From positions 43,889,155 to 43,953,154 of the forward strand of contig NC_085137.1 in NCBI RefSeq assembly GCF_035046485.1: DNA of 64,000 nt, given 5' to 3'. This document shows positions 22,018-33,590 of the stretch, piece after piece. The position numbers were made by a program, and so were the translations under genes. The notes under the pieces are model-generated. The model worked only from the letters and a program-made list of their open reading frames with translations. It searched no databases and was not told where the DNA came from. Origin of the DNA: Aedes albopictus (lineage: Eukaryota; Arthropoda; Insecta; Diptera; Culicidae). Position 1 is the stretch's first letter; every line of letters starts with the position of its first letter.

Positions 22018-23875
22018 AGAATCTCTTAAATCCGGAATTCCTGGTACTCTCTAATCTAGAATCTGGGTTGCTTAAATTTTGAAAGCATTTCGAAAGATCC
22101 TCAGAGGATTGCAGAAAGGAATCTGGGGCGGGATTCCTAGAAGAGACCCGGTAGGAATTTCAGATAAAAAGAACAGAAAAATCCGGAAGTTGCACAAAAA
22201 CATAACGACGACAAAATGTTTGGAAAAAGTGTGGGAGAAATCTTGAGATTAATATCCGGGGGAGAATGCCGAGAGGAATCCAGAGATTAATCCACGGATG
22301 AATTTCTAGAAGAACCACTTGCAGCTGCCCTTTAGCTTTCCTACGAAAAGTTAGGTGTCTTTAGACTGGGAAGCTGCAAAAACCTTGTTTGGGAATGATG
22401 TCTTAGAGGCATTCTGTAGTAACCTTGATAGAATCCCTGAAATTTACATATTGTGAGGCGTGCTTAGATACAAGAAACTGTAGAGCAATCCCTGGAGGAA
22501 TCACTGGGGGAGCATCGAAGACATCTTGACCGAACTCTCATGTAAAAATGGAACAGAAATATCTCAAGAAAAATGTCAGAAGGGATCCTGGTGTATTCCT
22601 TGAATAAATCCTGAGAGAAATCTTTTGGATCAATGCTGGAAGGCAACTCAGAAAAAATCTCTACAGGAACTGTAGAGGTTATCGTGGGAGGAATCCCTGG
22701 TAAATTTATGGCAGTAAACCCGGAGGAAATCGCTACACCCAATCTCCATTTTACGTCCACTATTGGCCTGGCCAAATAAAATTCTACTGCCAAAATAAAA
22801 ATTAAAATGGACATTTTTATATTTTTGTACACTTCTCCCAAATACGGAGATGTTTTAAAAAATTTAAAAATGTTGAGTTTGCTCATTGTCTTGGCGGTAG
22901 AATTTTTTGTCACTTAGCCATGCATGGACGTAAAAAAAGGACGAGGTGAATAAGAATCCCTGTAAATCTCGAGAAGGCATCATAAATAGAAGAGGAATTC
23001 CCATTGGATCCAAAGTCTCAAATACTTAAGAATCTCTGTTTGAATAAATTTTGAGATGAATCTTATTAAAACAGCGTGAGACAAATCCTTATAGAAATCC
23101 CAAGAAAAGTACCGGGAGGAATGCAGGTGTATTCACTAAAGAAATTCCGGAAGAAATCCTAGAGCAAGTCCGGCATCCCGGGAGTAATCTCGAAAGGAAT
23201 TCCAAGAAGTAAGCCGGATATACTAATGACATATCCTAGGAGAAAAATCCTTGAAATACATGACAAATAGAACTTTGGGAAGAATTTGGAGTGGAATTAT
23301 GAGAAGAGCCCTCGGGGCAATACTTAGGAATCCGAATAAAAATCCTGGAAAAAATCACAGGAATTGAATTCTTGAATTTATCCCGGAGGAATCTCTGGTG
23401 ATTAACCTGTAGAAAACCCGGGGGCAATTGCTGTATAAATACCGAAAAAGCAGAGAAAGTCCGTAATGTATATCTCGAAGTATATCTCGGTAGGAAACCT
23501 GAGAAAAATCTTGAAAAGAATACCTAAAGAAATCCAACAGGAGTCCCGATTGGATCCCAAAAATATATGTGGTGAGGTACTCTTGCAGGATTCTTTTGTG
23601 AAAACTGTGGGCAAACCGCGGTGAAGATATTATTTGGGAGAAAGCTCATGAAAAAAAAATCCGCTAGACAAGTTTTGAAGGACATCCAAAAACTAAAAGA
23701 AATCCTAGAAGAATTCAAATCAGGTCAAGAATCTTGAGAACAAATCTAAGAAGAATACTGGAACTCCTGAGGAGAAATCTTGTGAGGAGATCACAGAGAA
23801 GTCTCGGGAATAATATCTAGAGGAGTCCTAGCTGGAGAATTCCTTAGAACAATGCAGAAGAGATCTATGGAAGAT
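22018..23875 (+). repeat. Degenerate 24-bp GAATCC array
   Basis: Irregular repeats around GAAATCCTGGGAGGAATCC. Minus-strand ORFs of 60-149 codons here are products of a 24-bp (8-codon) period without stops. A 187-bp foldback (22749-22935) is inserted. Confidence 0.75.
22749..22935. mobile_element. 187-bp foldback MITE
   Basis: TTTTACGTCCA at 22749-22759 and TGGACGTAAAA at 22925-22935, with a further mirrored block (AAATTCTACTGCC / GGCGGTAGAATTT) inside. Confidence 0.65.
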
Positions 23876-23877
23876 TA

Positions 23878-24838
23878 CACTAGTTTACAAAAAAAAAAAA
23901 AACGAGAGTCATTAACTTTTATCAACGACCAAAATTTTTGATGCAAAATTATGTCCTGATATCAAGATCGTGCTTCAGAAAAAAATTAAGTAGACATTAT
24001 TGAGTTATTCCTGAAAATCGAGTTTTACAGTTTTGAAAAATATGGAATTTACTAAAATTCATTTTGCGTTGCAGCAAAGAATAAAAATAAAAAGAATGCC
24101 AACTCTTGCCTTATTCTATGTAACCGTCAAGCGACAAAACATGTGGCGCTCTCTTAGCGTATCTAGATGGAAGCTCTCTGCAACAGTGTTCGTGATTTGT
24201 CATGAGAGAAGGTGGTGTGCGTATGTTTTGGTATCCGCATACAATCAGTAACGCATACAAGCACATGAAGGTTGAACTTTTATCCGCAGATAGCGCTTCG
24301 GTAGTGTCCTCCCGAGCATCAGCGGAGTGGGCATTCTTGATATTCTTATTCTTTGGTTGCAGTCAACGAATTTTCAATCTTTTTGTATAAATAGAATGCT
24401 GAATATAATATGTTTTGATCATCTGAACATAATTTTTGCATCAAATTAGTGGAAATTGAGATATTGGTGATTATATAGGCTAATCTCCATAAATTTGAGT
24501 AAAATTTCCAAAAAATGAAGATGATTTATATTTTTTTAGTAAGAAAAAAATCAATTAAAAAAATCTTTCTCAACGTACATTTGAAACATTAGATGCTCAG
24601 TTGTAGTAAAAAAATCAGCACAATCGGAGCATAGATTACGGAAATACACATGTATGAAGAGAGCAACTTTGCTTAAAAACAGAACAAAAATCGATTTCAA
24701 ATCGACAGCCTAGCATGGAAAGTCGAAAAAAAATCCACTCTACTGTATTTTTTTCCTTCACGTTTTTGAACTCAGGGTATGATTCTACACTTAAAATGAT
24801 CATCAGCTTACCGAGTTCAAAAATGCTGTAAACTAGTG
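23878..24838. mobile_element. CACTAGTTTACA-ended MITE interrupted by a second foldback
   Basis: CACTAGTTTACA at 23878 and its complement ending at 24838. A second member lies at 49179-49825 in the opposite orientation, sharing GAATATAATA and ACGTACATTTGAAACATT-like blocks. Removing the 24072-24361 foldback brings this copy to about 670 bp, close to the 647 bp of the other. Confidence 0.75.
24072..24361. mobile_element. About 290-bp nested foldback
   Basis: CAGCAAAGAATAAAAATA...AAGAATGCC on the left mirrors GGCATTCTTGATATTCTTAT and TCTTTGGTTGCAG on the right. It is nested in the CACTAGTTTACA element. Confidence 0.65.
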
Positions 24839-24949
24839 TTTTAGTGAGGCCTCAACAGGCGAATGAAATCATATATTTATTATATTTATCCCACTATATT
24901 TTTATAAATTATCATTCGATGAAGGATTTTGTGAGAAATCAAACCAGTA

Positions 24950-25300
24950 CAACGGGCAGACAAAAAAATCGGGACAGGTGGGACATTGAAAAAAAAAAAT
25001 CTGCTAGCTGTAACTTTTCGAAAAGGGCATCAAATATTCTTAAATTTTGACTGTCAGTTGATCAACTAGTTGTGTATCAGTGGTTAAAATTTGGAAAATC
25101 GGACTATTTTTAACGAAGTAAGAAAGATTCTAGAACAGAGATGAACCAGCCCCTTCTGAAAATCTCTTTTAAAAAGATTAATAAATAAATAATAATAAGA
25201 TTCTAGAAAAAGGAATAATTATCCGATAGCCAACTTTAAGCTGTTATATCTTTGAATTCAATAAACCGAATGTACTTTTTTATTTTTCATTTTTTTTTAA
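24950..25300. repeat. Partial copy of the GGGATAGACAAAATGATC family
   Basis: Shares AGCTGTAACTTTTCGAAAAG, GTTGATCAACTAGTTGTGTA and TTCTAGAA...AATTATCCGATAGCC with 43073-43987, covering about one arm. The opposite end is missing. Confidence 0.65.
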
Positions 25301-25790
25301 TTTAAATGCTATCTCTTCTGTAGCTCATATGATTTGAGAAGGGCTCATACAATCAGCTTTCCTTTGACTTCCCAATAGATTTGTCAGAAATATTGGGAGA
25401 AATTTATTATTATTTTAATATCTTGTCAAAGTTGTGGTGCTTTGCTACGATTCTCGCCAGGAATTCTTCTTAATGTTCTAATATTACCATCAAGAAAATA
25501 TTGCAGGTCGAGCACTTGTAATGCGCTCCAACGTGCGCTCCGACGAGCGATAAAGAAACACAATCAATTAGTACAAACTCCATATCGAAATCTTTTGACT
25601 TAGTGGACGGTAGAGCAATTTATTTTAGGAAAGTGAACCGTAAAGCAAAAGGTCTGAAAACCCCTGCGCTAGAAGAATCCCGAAAGGAATCGCTGTTATA
25701 AATGGTACAAAAATCTCAAATGGAGGATAACGCGACTCAGGAGACAGTCTGTTAAAATTTGTGATAAATTCATGGAACGATCCCGGATGG
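25301..25790. other. Unassigned stretch
   Basis: No supported gene. The last part (about 25670-25790) drifts into 24-bp-type repeat sequence. Confidence 0.4.
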
Positions 25791-25794
25791 AATC

Positions 25795-25860
25795 CCCGAG
25801 ATGAACTAGCCTCGCGTTAAAAATTTCGTTAGTAAAGACAAAAAAAAAACTTCAAAAAAA
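25795..25860 (+). repeat. 5'-truncated Feilai-like SINE tail
   Basis: CCCGAGATGAACTAGCC, AAAATTTCGTTAGTAAAGAC and a poly-A run match the 3' half of the SINE at 16864-17040. The tRNA head is absent. Confidence 0.7.
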
Positions 25861-25890
25861 AAAAATAGTGATATATACATGAAGGAATTA

Positions 25891-26098
25891 CAGGTCGGAC
25901 TCGATTATCCGGGGTTCTGATGCTTCTCATACATGTATCTGGGAAACGGAATGCTCTATAAAGCTGAAATTTTGACAATTTGTCCAGCCAGCTTTGGTTA
26001 GTGATCAGCCAAAATTTCAGCTTTTCACAGTGTTCCGTTTGCGAGATATTATTTTGAGAAGCGCCAGAACCCGACTCCGGATAATCGAGTCCGACCTG
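25891..26098. mobile_element. 208-bp TA-flanked MITE, pogo-like ends
   Basis: CAGGTCGGACTCGATTATCC plus GG at the left, and the exact complement at the right, flanked by TA (25889-25890, 26099-26100). CAG ends with TA duplications fit the pogo branch of Tc1/mariner. Confidence 0.85.
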
Positions 26099-26103
26099 TA
26101 CTG

Positions 26104-26835
26104 TAGAAATTCCAGAAAGAATTTCTAAAATCCTGACAGAGTTCAGCGAGACATCCTTGGTTGAGGCCCAGGAACAATCCCAATAAGAATAAATATAGGA
26201 ATATCAAGAGAAGTCCTAGGAAAAATGCCTTGAAGATTTCTGAATAGATTCTTGAAAAATAGCGTGTGATAGGCAAAGAAGTTCTGGGAGAAATCCTTAG
26301 ACAGATCCATGGAGGTATAGTTGAAGATAATCCCTAGAGTCCTTGGGGGTATCCCAGGATGAATCTTTAGAGAAATCCCTGGGGACTTCCCGGTAGGAAA
26401 TCCGAGAGGACTATCTGTTATAGTTCTTGGTAGGATCTGGAAGATTTCACGTGTAGCATTCTTGAAATAATTCCTGAAGGAATTCCTAGAAAATAGTTGG
26501 GAAGGAATCCTTAAGAAATATCTGAAAGATTGCAGAAATATTCCAAGAATAATACTAAGAGTAGTCCATGTTGGAATCTCTGCAGGAATCTCTAAATGAA
26601 TTACTAAAAAATCTCGAGGAATATCCTGGCAAGAATTTTGAAAGGGATCCATGGAGAATTTCATGAAGTAATACAAAAACGAATCCCTGAAGGTTTTCTT
26701 GAGAATGCCGTGGAGAAGTCACCGGATGGATACTTGAAGAAATACAAGGAGAAATCCGTGAAGGAGTTTTTGGGTGCAACCTATGAGGTGTTCCTCGAAT
26801 GTCTATTTGGAGGGATTTCACGAATAATTTTAGTA
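26104..26835 (+). repeat. Degenerate 24-bp GAATCC array
   Basis: Same family as 22018-23875. Spurious 75-177-codon minus-strand ORFs arise from it. Confidence 0.75.
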
Positions 26836-26839
26836 GAAA

Positions 26840-27728
26840 CTCATTGAAAATTTGAGATATTAGCAAAACAAACTAATGGACATTTTCTAAATTTCGAAGC
26901 ACTTTTACGCTATATAATAGCACGCAGAATCATGCGCGCTGCAGTGTTTTTATTTTTATTTCATCTCCAAAATGTTTCAATTTATCATTTCATTATTTGA
27001 CGACTTGTTTGTTTCTCTTATTCACAAATCAGAGTGTTTCTGGTCCGTCATGTATCGTTTGTTTTGATTTGCTCTTCAGGTGTTTGATGATTGTGAACGG
27101 TCCATGTTATATTGTCTTGATTTTGCTTGGAAATTCTTAATTGACATTTTTAAATAGTTTCCGTGTTAGAAAAATAATAAATGTTTGGATTTTGAATTAG
27201 TATTTAATTAGAATTCAAAAAATGAAATGTATTCTCATCACCATTGATGAAGACAATTGGGTATTAACGCAATTACATATATATTCTCAATCTGCACCTT
27301 AAACTGGGCCGAAGTCCAAATTTTTATAATTTTGGAAACTAATATAAAATTTATCCAAAGTTGTTTTGGGGAAGATTTGGTACTGGATGGAGCTGTCAAG
27401 TATTTGGGCAGCTATCAAAAGATAAATTATAAACATAAAAGAGATTTCAGGTATCATCAATAAAATTCAAAAAATCTGAAACATTAACAAGCTGGTGAAA
27501 AATGGTGCTCAGGCACGTAAGGGCAATTTTTGAAAAGTTTTTTTTTTACAGTAGCTTAATAGAGTCCAAAAGTTTGAATTTCTTTTCCAATTATTCTACC
27601 AAATGGATAGACAAGATCTATACATTTTAATGATAATATGGCAATAAATTTGCAATTACTGGTCAACTTGGGTTAGTTTCTTTAAAATTATCATGTAACA
27701 TTAATTTTGGATAAAATTTACAAAATAG
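26840..27728. other. Unassigned AT-rich stretch
   Basis: No gene, TIR pair or tandem array noticed. Confidence 0.4.
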
Positions 27729-28120
27729 CAATAGGGATAGGCAAAATGATCAGGACATGAAAAATTTACACTTTTCAAATAATTTTCAGTTAGGTGTAAC
27801 TTTTCGAAAAATACATCAAAAATTCACAAATTTTTACTGTAAGTTGGTCAACTAGTTGTCTATCCACGATCAAAATTTGAGAAAGATTGAGCTATTCCAC
27901 ATGAAGTTAGAAATATTCTAGTTAAAGGCATAATTATCGTATTGCCAACTTTGAACAATTATATCTCTGGATTCCATAAACTGAATAAAATAAAAGTTTG
28001 AGCATTTATAACTTATATAATAAGCTTTGAAAAAAAGTTTAACTCAACTAAAAATTGTTTATAACAAAAAAGTTACAGCGATTTAATTCATTATATGATT
28101 TTTTAGTAAATTGATATATT
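27729..28120. repeat. Second partial copy of the GGGATAGACAAAATGATC family
   Basis: Begins AGGGATAGGCAAAATGATCA and shares GTAACTTTTCGAAAAA, GTCAACTAGTTG and TATCTCTGGATTC in the order seen at 43073. One arm only. Confidence 0.7.
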
Positions 28121-28559
28121 GTTAGCATGCATCTCATAACTTTTTTCAATTTATATGAATATTGCTAACAATGTCTCTTCTTTTCAAAATACATTCAAAT
28201 TCAAATAAATTCGAGAGAAATTGAATTAATTATAATTATCATCTTGAATTTAGATCCAAGTATGTTTTTAAAATAATTATCATGTGAAGCAAAAGAATTG
28301 GAGGAAGGCATGCTTTTTAATTGTAGTATGAAATTGTATTTAAAAAAGTTCATGAACATTTTTGTTTTTGTTTTGTACAAGATAATATGGCTCGTCATTC
28401 TCAATCAATATCTTCTTTGATGACCACATGTAAAGATCATAGTTGCTATCAGTTATTCTGAGGACATAAACATAATATTTGTTTCAGTCGGATTTCATTA
28501 CTCGAAAATTATGAGACGGAATACACTGGTCGACAGTGGATCACGAACTTTGACCACTT

Positions 28560-29190
28560 GTTGCATTTCTGATGGATTTTGGCCCGCTGATTCTGAATCT
28601 GATTTCGGAATTGCTGTAACACGTACAGTTTTTGAGAAAAATAGGGTTTTTCTCACAAAATTTCATATTTTCATAAAAAATACACTATTGTCTTTATATT
28701 ATTATTTTTTTATCTACTCATCTCAACCAATATTTATATTCAATAGATTTTGATCCACTGATTTAGAATCTGATCTTAGAATTTCAGTAACACGTACAGT
28801 TTTTGAGAAAAATGGGGTTTTATTCACAAAATTTCATATTTTTAGAGAAAATAAAATTATTGTCTTTTTAAATTTGAAGTTTTTATCTACTCATGTTAAC
28901 CAATACTTTTTATTAAATAGGTTTTGATCCACTAATTCGTAATCTGACCTAAGAATTACTGTAACACGTAAAATTTTTGAGAAAAACGGATTTTTATTCA
29001 GAAAATTTTATATTTCAATAGAAAATAAAATATTGTCTTTATAGTTTTATTTTTTTTATCTGCTCATCTTAACCAATATTTATATTCAATAGATTCTCAT
29101 ATACTGATTCGGAATCTGACTTCAGAATTCTGAAACGCATACAGTTTTTGAACGAAATAGGGTTTTATTCACAAAATTTCATTTTTTCTT
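28560..29190 (+). repeat. Tandem array, about 172-bp units
   Basis: GTAACACGTACAGTTTTTGA at about 28616 and 28787, with variants at about 28962 and 29126. Units also share ATTTTGATCCACTGATT and CACAAAATTTCATATTTT. Confidence 0.85.
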
Positions 29191-29199
29191 AAAATAATG

Positions 29200-29611
29200 A
29201 AATATACCTTTAAGGGAAATCTTGGAGGAATTTTTAAGAAAATACATAGAGGAATTGTGTGAATTTCTACAGAAATCTTTGCAATAATGTCTTCTAGATT
29301 TTCCGCAAGAACCCTTATAAGAAGCTTTGCAACAATCTGTAGGAAAATTTCTGAAGGGATCCTTGGAGGATTTTCTAAGACTTTCTTAAGAAATCCTGGA
29401 AGCATTTCTTATGAATCTTATCAATCTTATTACCTAAATGATCTCTTGTAGAATTTCCAAAGCAATCCTTGGAGTCCAAGTTGGAGAACATTTTCTTGAA
29501 AGCTTGTGAGAAAATTTTGAAGGACTTCTGAATTTCAGATTTTTAATGTATCCGTGAATCATTTTCAAAATAATCCATGGAGTATTTTTGAAGGAGATCA
29601 TGGAAGGTTTT
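29200..29611 (+). repeat. Degenerate 24-bp GAATCC array
   Basis: AGAAATCTTGGAGGAATTTT-type units. The array is interrupted at 29612 by the next element and resumes at 31671. Confidence 0.7.
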
Positions 29612-29613
29612 CC

Positions 29614-31670
29614 CCCAAGTAACACAGAAAACATCTTCAGAAATAAAAATTGCAGAAGATGTATTATAGTTGTTCTATTGGTGGATCAGAAAACTTCTTA
29701 TGTTATTCAAAAGTTGTAAATTAGTCGGCCAAAAACAAACAGAATGAAATTTTTATTTGGCTCAATTACGTATGGAATGTGTTGAATCTCCATTTAAATA
29801 TCATAGTTTTAACATTAAATATAATCGGATTTGCTCACGATATCAATCTAAATTTAAGCGGTAAGCGGTTCAAGTTGACTGGTCTGACCGACCTCTAGTA
29901 AGATCAAGTACCAACACAGTTTTTGAGAAGAACTAACTAGAACTAGTAAAACGCACTACAAGCGGACACGGTTGGTCGCTTTCTTCTAAATTTCAATGTT
30001 CACAAGGCGTTTCCCAAACGAATCATTCACAGACTGACGTCAAAACAGCAGCATCTTGGGTGCACCAACATCAAACTTATGAACATATCCTGGTCCTATT
30101 TTTTGGAGCAATACTGCGGAGCCTGCATTTTGACCGCCGTGGAAATGTAACCTTCTTCCACACGGTGCTGTCTAGGCGCCATCGTGAATACCGGCTTATG
30201 ATTGCTGACGGATGATCCATCCTAACTTCCTGCAGGCGGATGTCTTACCTGGATCCTGTCTCACAAATTCGGCATGCTTCGTCGGATACATTTTCAGCCT
30301 CCCGGAATCTCGAGAAAACTACAATCCGCCGACCGCCGGGCGGTCAAGAACGTCACCAGCAGATTATTAGTGAAAATATTTTGACATTTGACAGCTACCT
30401 TTGCCAAAAGATTAGCTGTATATAAGTTATTTCGGTGTCGTAATTACTTTTAAAATAACAAAAATATGAATGAAGTTTAAGAATGTTGAAAATATGCTTT
30501 CCAAATGTATTTTTACCGTTTACTACAATCAAATTTTATAATAATTTTATAATCAAATTTTTGTCGAGTTGCTCGTGGGATGAAATTTTTGCGTAAATTC
30601 AACTTGTTTATAACCAGTGCTTAAGATCTGAAGAAATTTTCTGCGCCGCGTTAAAGTTCCACCAAAAACATTAGTCAGGTGACAGTGCTGGCCAAAAATA
30701 TGAAGACACAAATAAAAATTTGTTATAAATAGACAGTCTTATTCCTCTTTATTTGTTTATAATTCTAAAAACAATATTTTCCTAAATTTTAAAATACTTC
30801 AATCTTACTTGTGGCATAACCAACACAGAGTAATTGATCAAATTATAATCATGGTTCAACATTGAATATTAGAGATATGTTTGATCGATACTGTAATTCC
30901 CCTGAAAAGCTGCCATACAAGCTGCCATATTGCTTTTCGAGTGGATTTGAAGACAAATTCTCTAAATTTCATTATTTATAATGACATTTTTTAGTTCGGC
31001 TGTGAGGCGGTTCAATTTTGATGGAGTAAAACCAAAAGTTTCACCAAAAATCTAGCAGCGCAGGTGAAACAAAACTACTGCCGCTGAGTATAACCCATTT
31101 CATAATTTTATTTCCAAAATAGTTTATTAGCTAGTATACCCGAACATAATCTTCTTGACTTGAAATCATTTTTCAGCTTGACAAGTCATGTAGTGTTTTT
31201 ATTTTTTATTTTTGTTTTTTTTTAGATCTTACATGAAGTACGTTTTCATGTAGTCCGTTTGGCATTGTGTATGATTGGTGGGAATCTAAAGTTATAATAC
31301 CGTCATATCGCTTAGTTCAAACAAATGCAAATGGTATGTAATATAACTGTATTCTGCCAGCTGTATTACTTGAAAATTGCCTTATTACAACAAGTTAAAG
31401 AGGATGCATTATATAAGTATTTGCAACTTGTTATTTACTACAACAAACTGCATTACAACTAATTACCATTCAAGAGATAAATATGTTAGCACTATAAGTG
31501 TATTAGGATACATCTTATATAGCTTATAAGATGTTGTATAAGCCGCCATTTTTTGCGCTGTTTTGATTATATAAGTGTTCCATATTAAGTAAATAATGCA
31601 AGAAAAATACAACAGAACTAGTATGAAATGTGTAATTTTAACAGTTATATAACAAGTTGTGTTACTTGGG
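29614..31670. mobile_element. 2.06-kb element, CCCAAGTAACAC ends, CC duplication
   Basis: CCCAAGTAACAC at 29614-29625 and its exact complement at 31659-31670. CC stands immediately outside on both sides (29612-29613, 31671-31672). Removing the element and one CC restores 24-bp-type array sequence. No transposase. A GC-richer patch (about 30050-30420) contains an exon-like motif on the minus strand. Confidence 0.65.
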
Positions 31671-31945
31671 CCAGATGAATGCTTTGAAAAACTTCTGAAG
31701 AAATCTCTTTGGAAAAAAATCCGAAGAAATTCGTAGAATTTCTGGAACAATCTGTGCAAGATTTTTTGAAAGGAATTCTTATAATATTTCTCTATAATAT
31801 AGCTAAATAAAAACCAATGCAACATTTTTTGGAAGCTATCCATGCAAGACTTTTTTAAGAAGTTCTTGGATAAATTTCTGGCAGACATTCTAAAGCCTTT
31901 AGGAATTTCTAGAAGATTTTGTGGCATCATTTAGAATGAAATGAG
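31671..31945 (+). repeat. Degenerate 24-bp array, continuation
   Basis: Array sequence resumes (AGAAATCTCTTTGG, GGAATTTCTAGAAG) directly after the 29614-31670 element. Confidence 0.65.
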
Positions 31946-32345
31946 AAGGGGGGCTGTCGAACTTTTATGCATGTGTTTTTTTTTTCTACAAGTGTGAACC
32001 ATCCAAGTGGTTAAATGATTGATTTCTAATTAAGTTTGTAGAAGATTGAATTTCTCCAAAATCTTATTCTAGATATTTTTTTCCAATTTTGCTTAAACTT
32101 TGAAAAGCTGTTTCTACTCTGTGTTTTACTAAACACTGGTTATGTATGCATTTAACTTGATTTTATTTTTTTTTGTTAAACTCAAGTTCAAGAAGTTTTT
32201 TGGCCAATTTTTCCATCATAGAAATACGGATTCAGTAGAATATTGTCATTCAAAGCCCGAAGTTTTGCACACAAGAACAATAGAAATATGGCAAAACACC
32301 TAATTTTGAGAAATTCGTATTTTTTTTTATGGTTTTTGGTATATA
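31946..32345. other. Unassigned stretch
   Basis: AT-rich, no supported feature. Confidence 0.4.
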
Positions 32346-33335
32346 AATTCTGGTCACAGCTTCAAATTGGTAGGGAGCCCCTGCCCTTGTCTTCGCCATT
32401 AGCTTCTTTTTTGCCATTCCCATCACAGTCCTCGACGATGATTCCTGTCATTATTGTTATTAGGAAAACAACCAGCCAGCATTCGTCCGAACTAACTCCA
32501 TCTGCCATGAGCACACTTTTTTCAATGAATGGCCATGATAGGCTCCACATTCCAAAACTTCACGCTTTTCGTCTGACCCCATTCCGGTTGAACTCATGCA
32601 GCAGGATCCATACAGCAGCACTTCAAAATCCGCAGTTTTCCAGATTCAAGCGCAACGAAGAAAAAAAAAAATAAAGAAAATTTCGATTTTCATCCAACCG
32701 AGTGTTTCACTTTTCACTGTTCGCTGCATCCGATGGAATCATCACGCACTTTCAGCATCCATGGGAAAGCTCCATTTTCACATACGTCAAACCCCAACAC
32801 AGCATTTCCAGAAAAACTAACCTCGATCACGCACCACAATTACTAACTCCCGTTTTCACAAGGAAACCCTTTTTCTCCAGAAAAAAATAATCAAACTTTC
32901 TAAACGCGAAAAAAGGAATAAACTTTGCAAAAGACCACCGACGTCCGCGCGACGGGATGTGAGAGAGAAACCTCGCTACCACGGTGGTACCGCACCGTCG
33001 TCCTACTACTACTGACTGGCTGCCACAGCACACAGCAGTGTGCCACTGCGGTCGATTTTCGCATCCACCACACCAACAATCGACCGACCGACCCTGAGGA
33101 GTCTAATGAAGTTTTTCCTTTTCCGTCCCGTTTGCTCCGACCGGAGTTTTCCGGGGACGCAGCCATATTTCGGTGCTTTTGTTATGCGCGGTGGTATTGG
33201 TGCGAGACGGTGGTCTACTAAAGGCTGCTGGTGCCAGCACAGTGTGGAAAGCAGTACAAAAGGAAAACGGGAAAACTCTTTCACTGTTTTCCTCGCACTA
33301 ATACTTGTGGGGATAAAACGATACTGAGGTACAGT
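32346..33335 (-). promoter_or_regulatory. Non-repetitive GC-richer island, possible minus-strand 5' exon and promoter
   Basis: Composition and lack of TIRs or tandem words set this apart from its flanks and resemble 17591-18240. On the minus strand, TCAGTATC near 33327 resembles an arthropod initiator, and an ATG at 33166 (AAATATGGCTG) opens an 88-codon frame starting MAASPENSGRSKRDGKGK. No strong donor (GTAAG/GTGAG) follows it, so the exon structure is unknown. I found no recognisable domain. Confidence 0.25.
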
Positions 33336-33590
33336 GACGCCTAAGTAATGCGGTGTGACATGTGAAGTATTGGGAAGAAAAAATATTGGCTAAATATGCT
33401 GAAGCCAAATAAGATTCACTGTAATATAATGAATAGAAAACTATAGGACATTTTTCTTGTACAATCTAATATAATTGCTAACTTCTGAAATTATCAAACT
33501 ATCTAGCAATCTTTCAACCAACAGAAGTATTCAACAGCAAAATCTTAATGTCTGTGAAAATGGGTTAAACACGAAGCTCCACAAGGAATT
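33336..33590. other. Unassigned short stretch
   Basis: AT-rich sequence with no ORF or repeat support. Confidence 0.35.

Noticed and set aside
26143..26676. 177-codon minus-strand ORF
   Set aside because: Lies wholly in a degenerate 24-bp array; openness follows from the stop-free 8-codon period.
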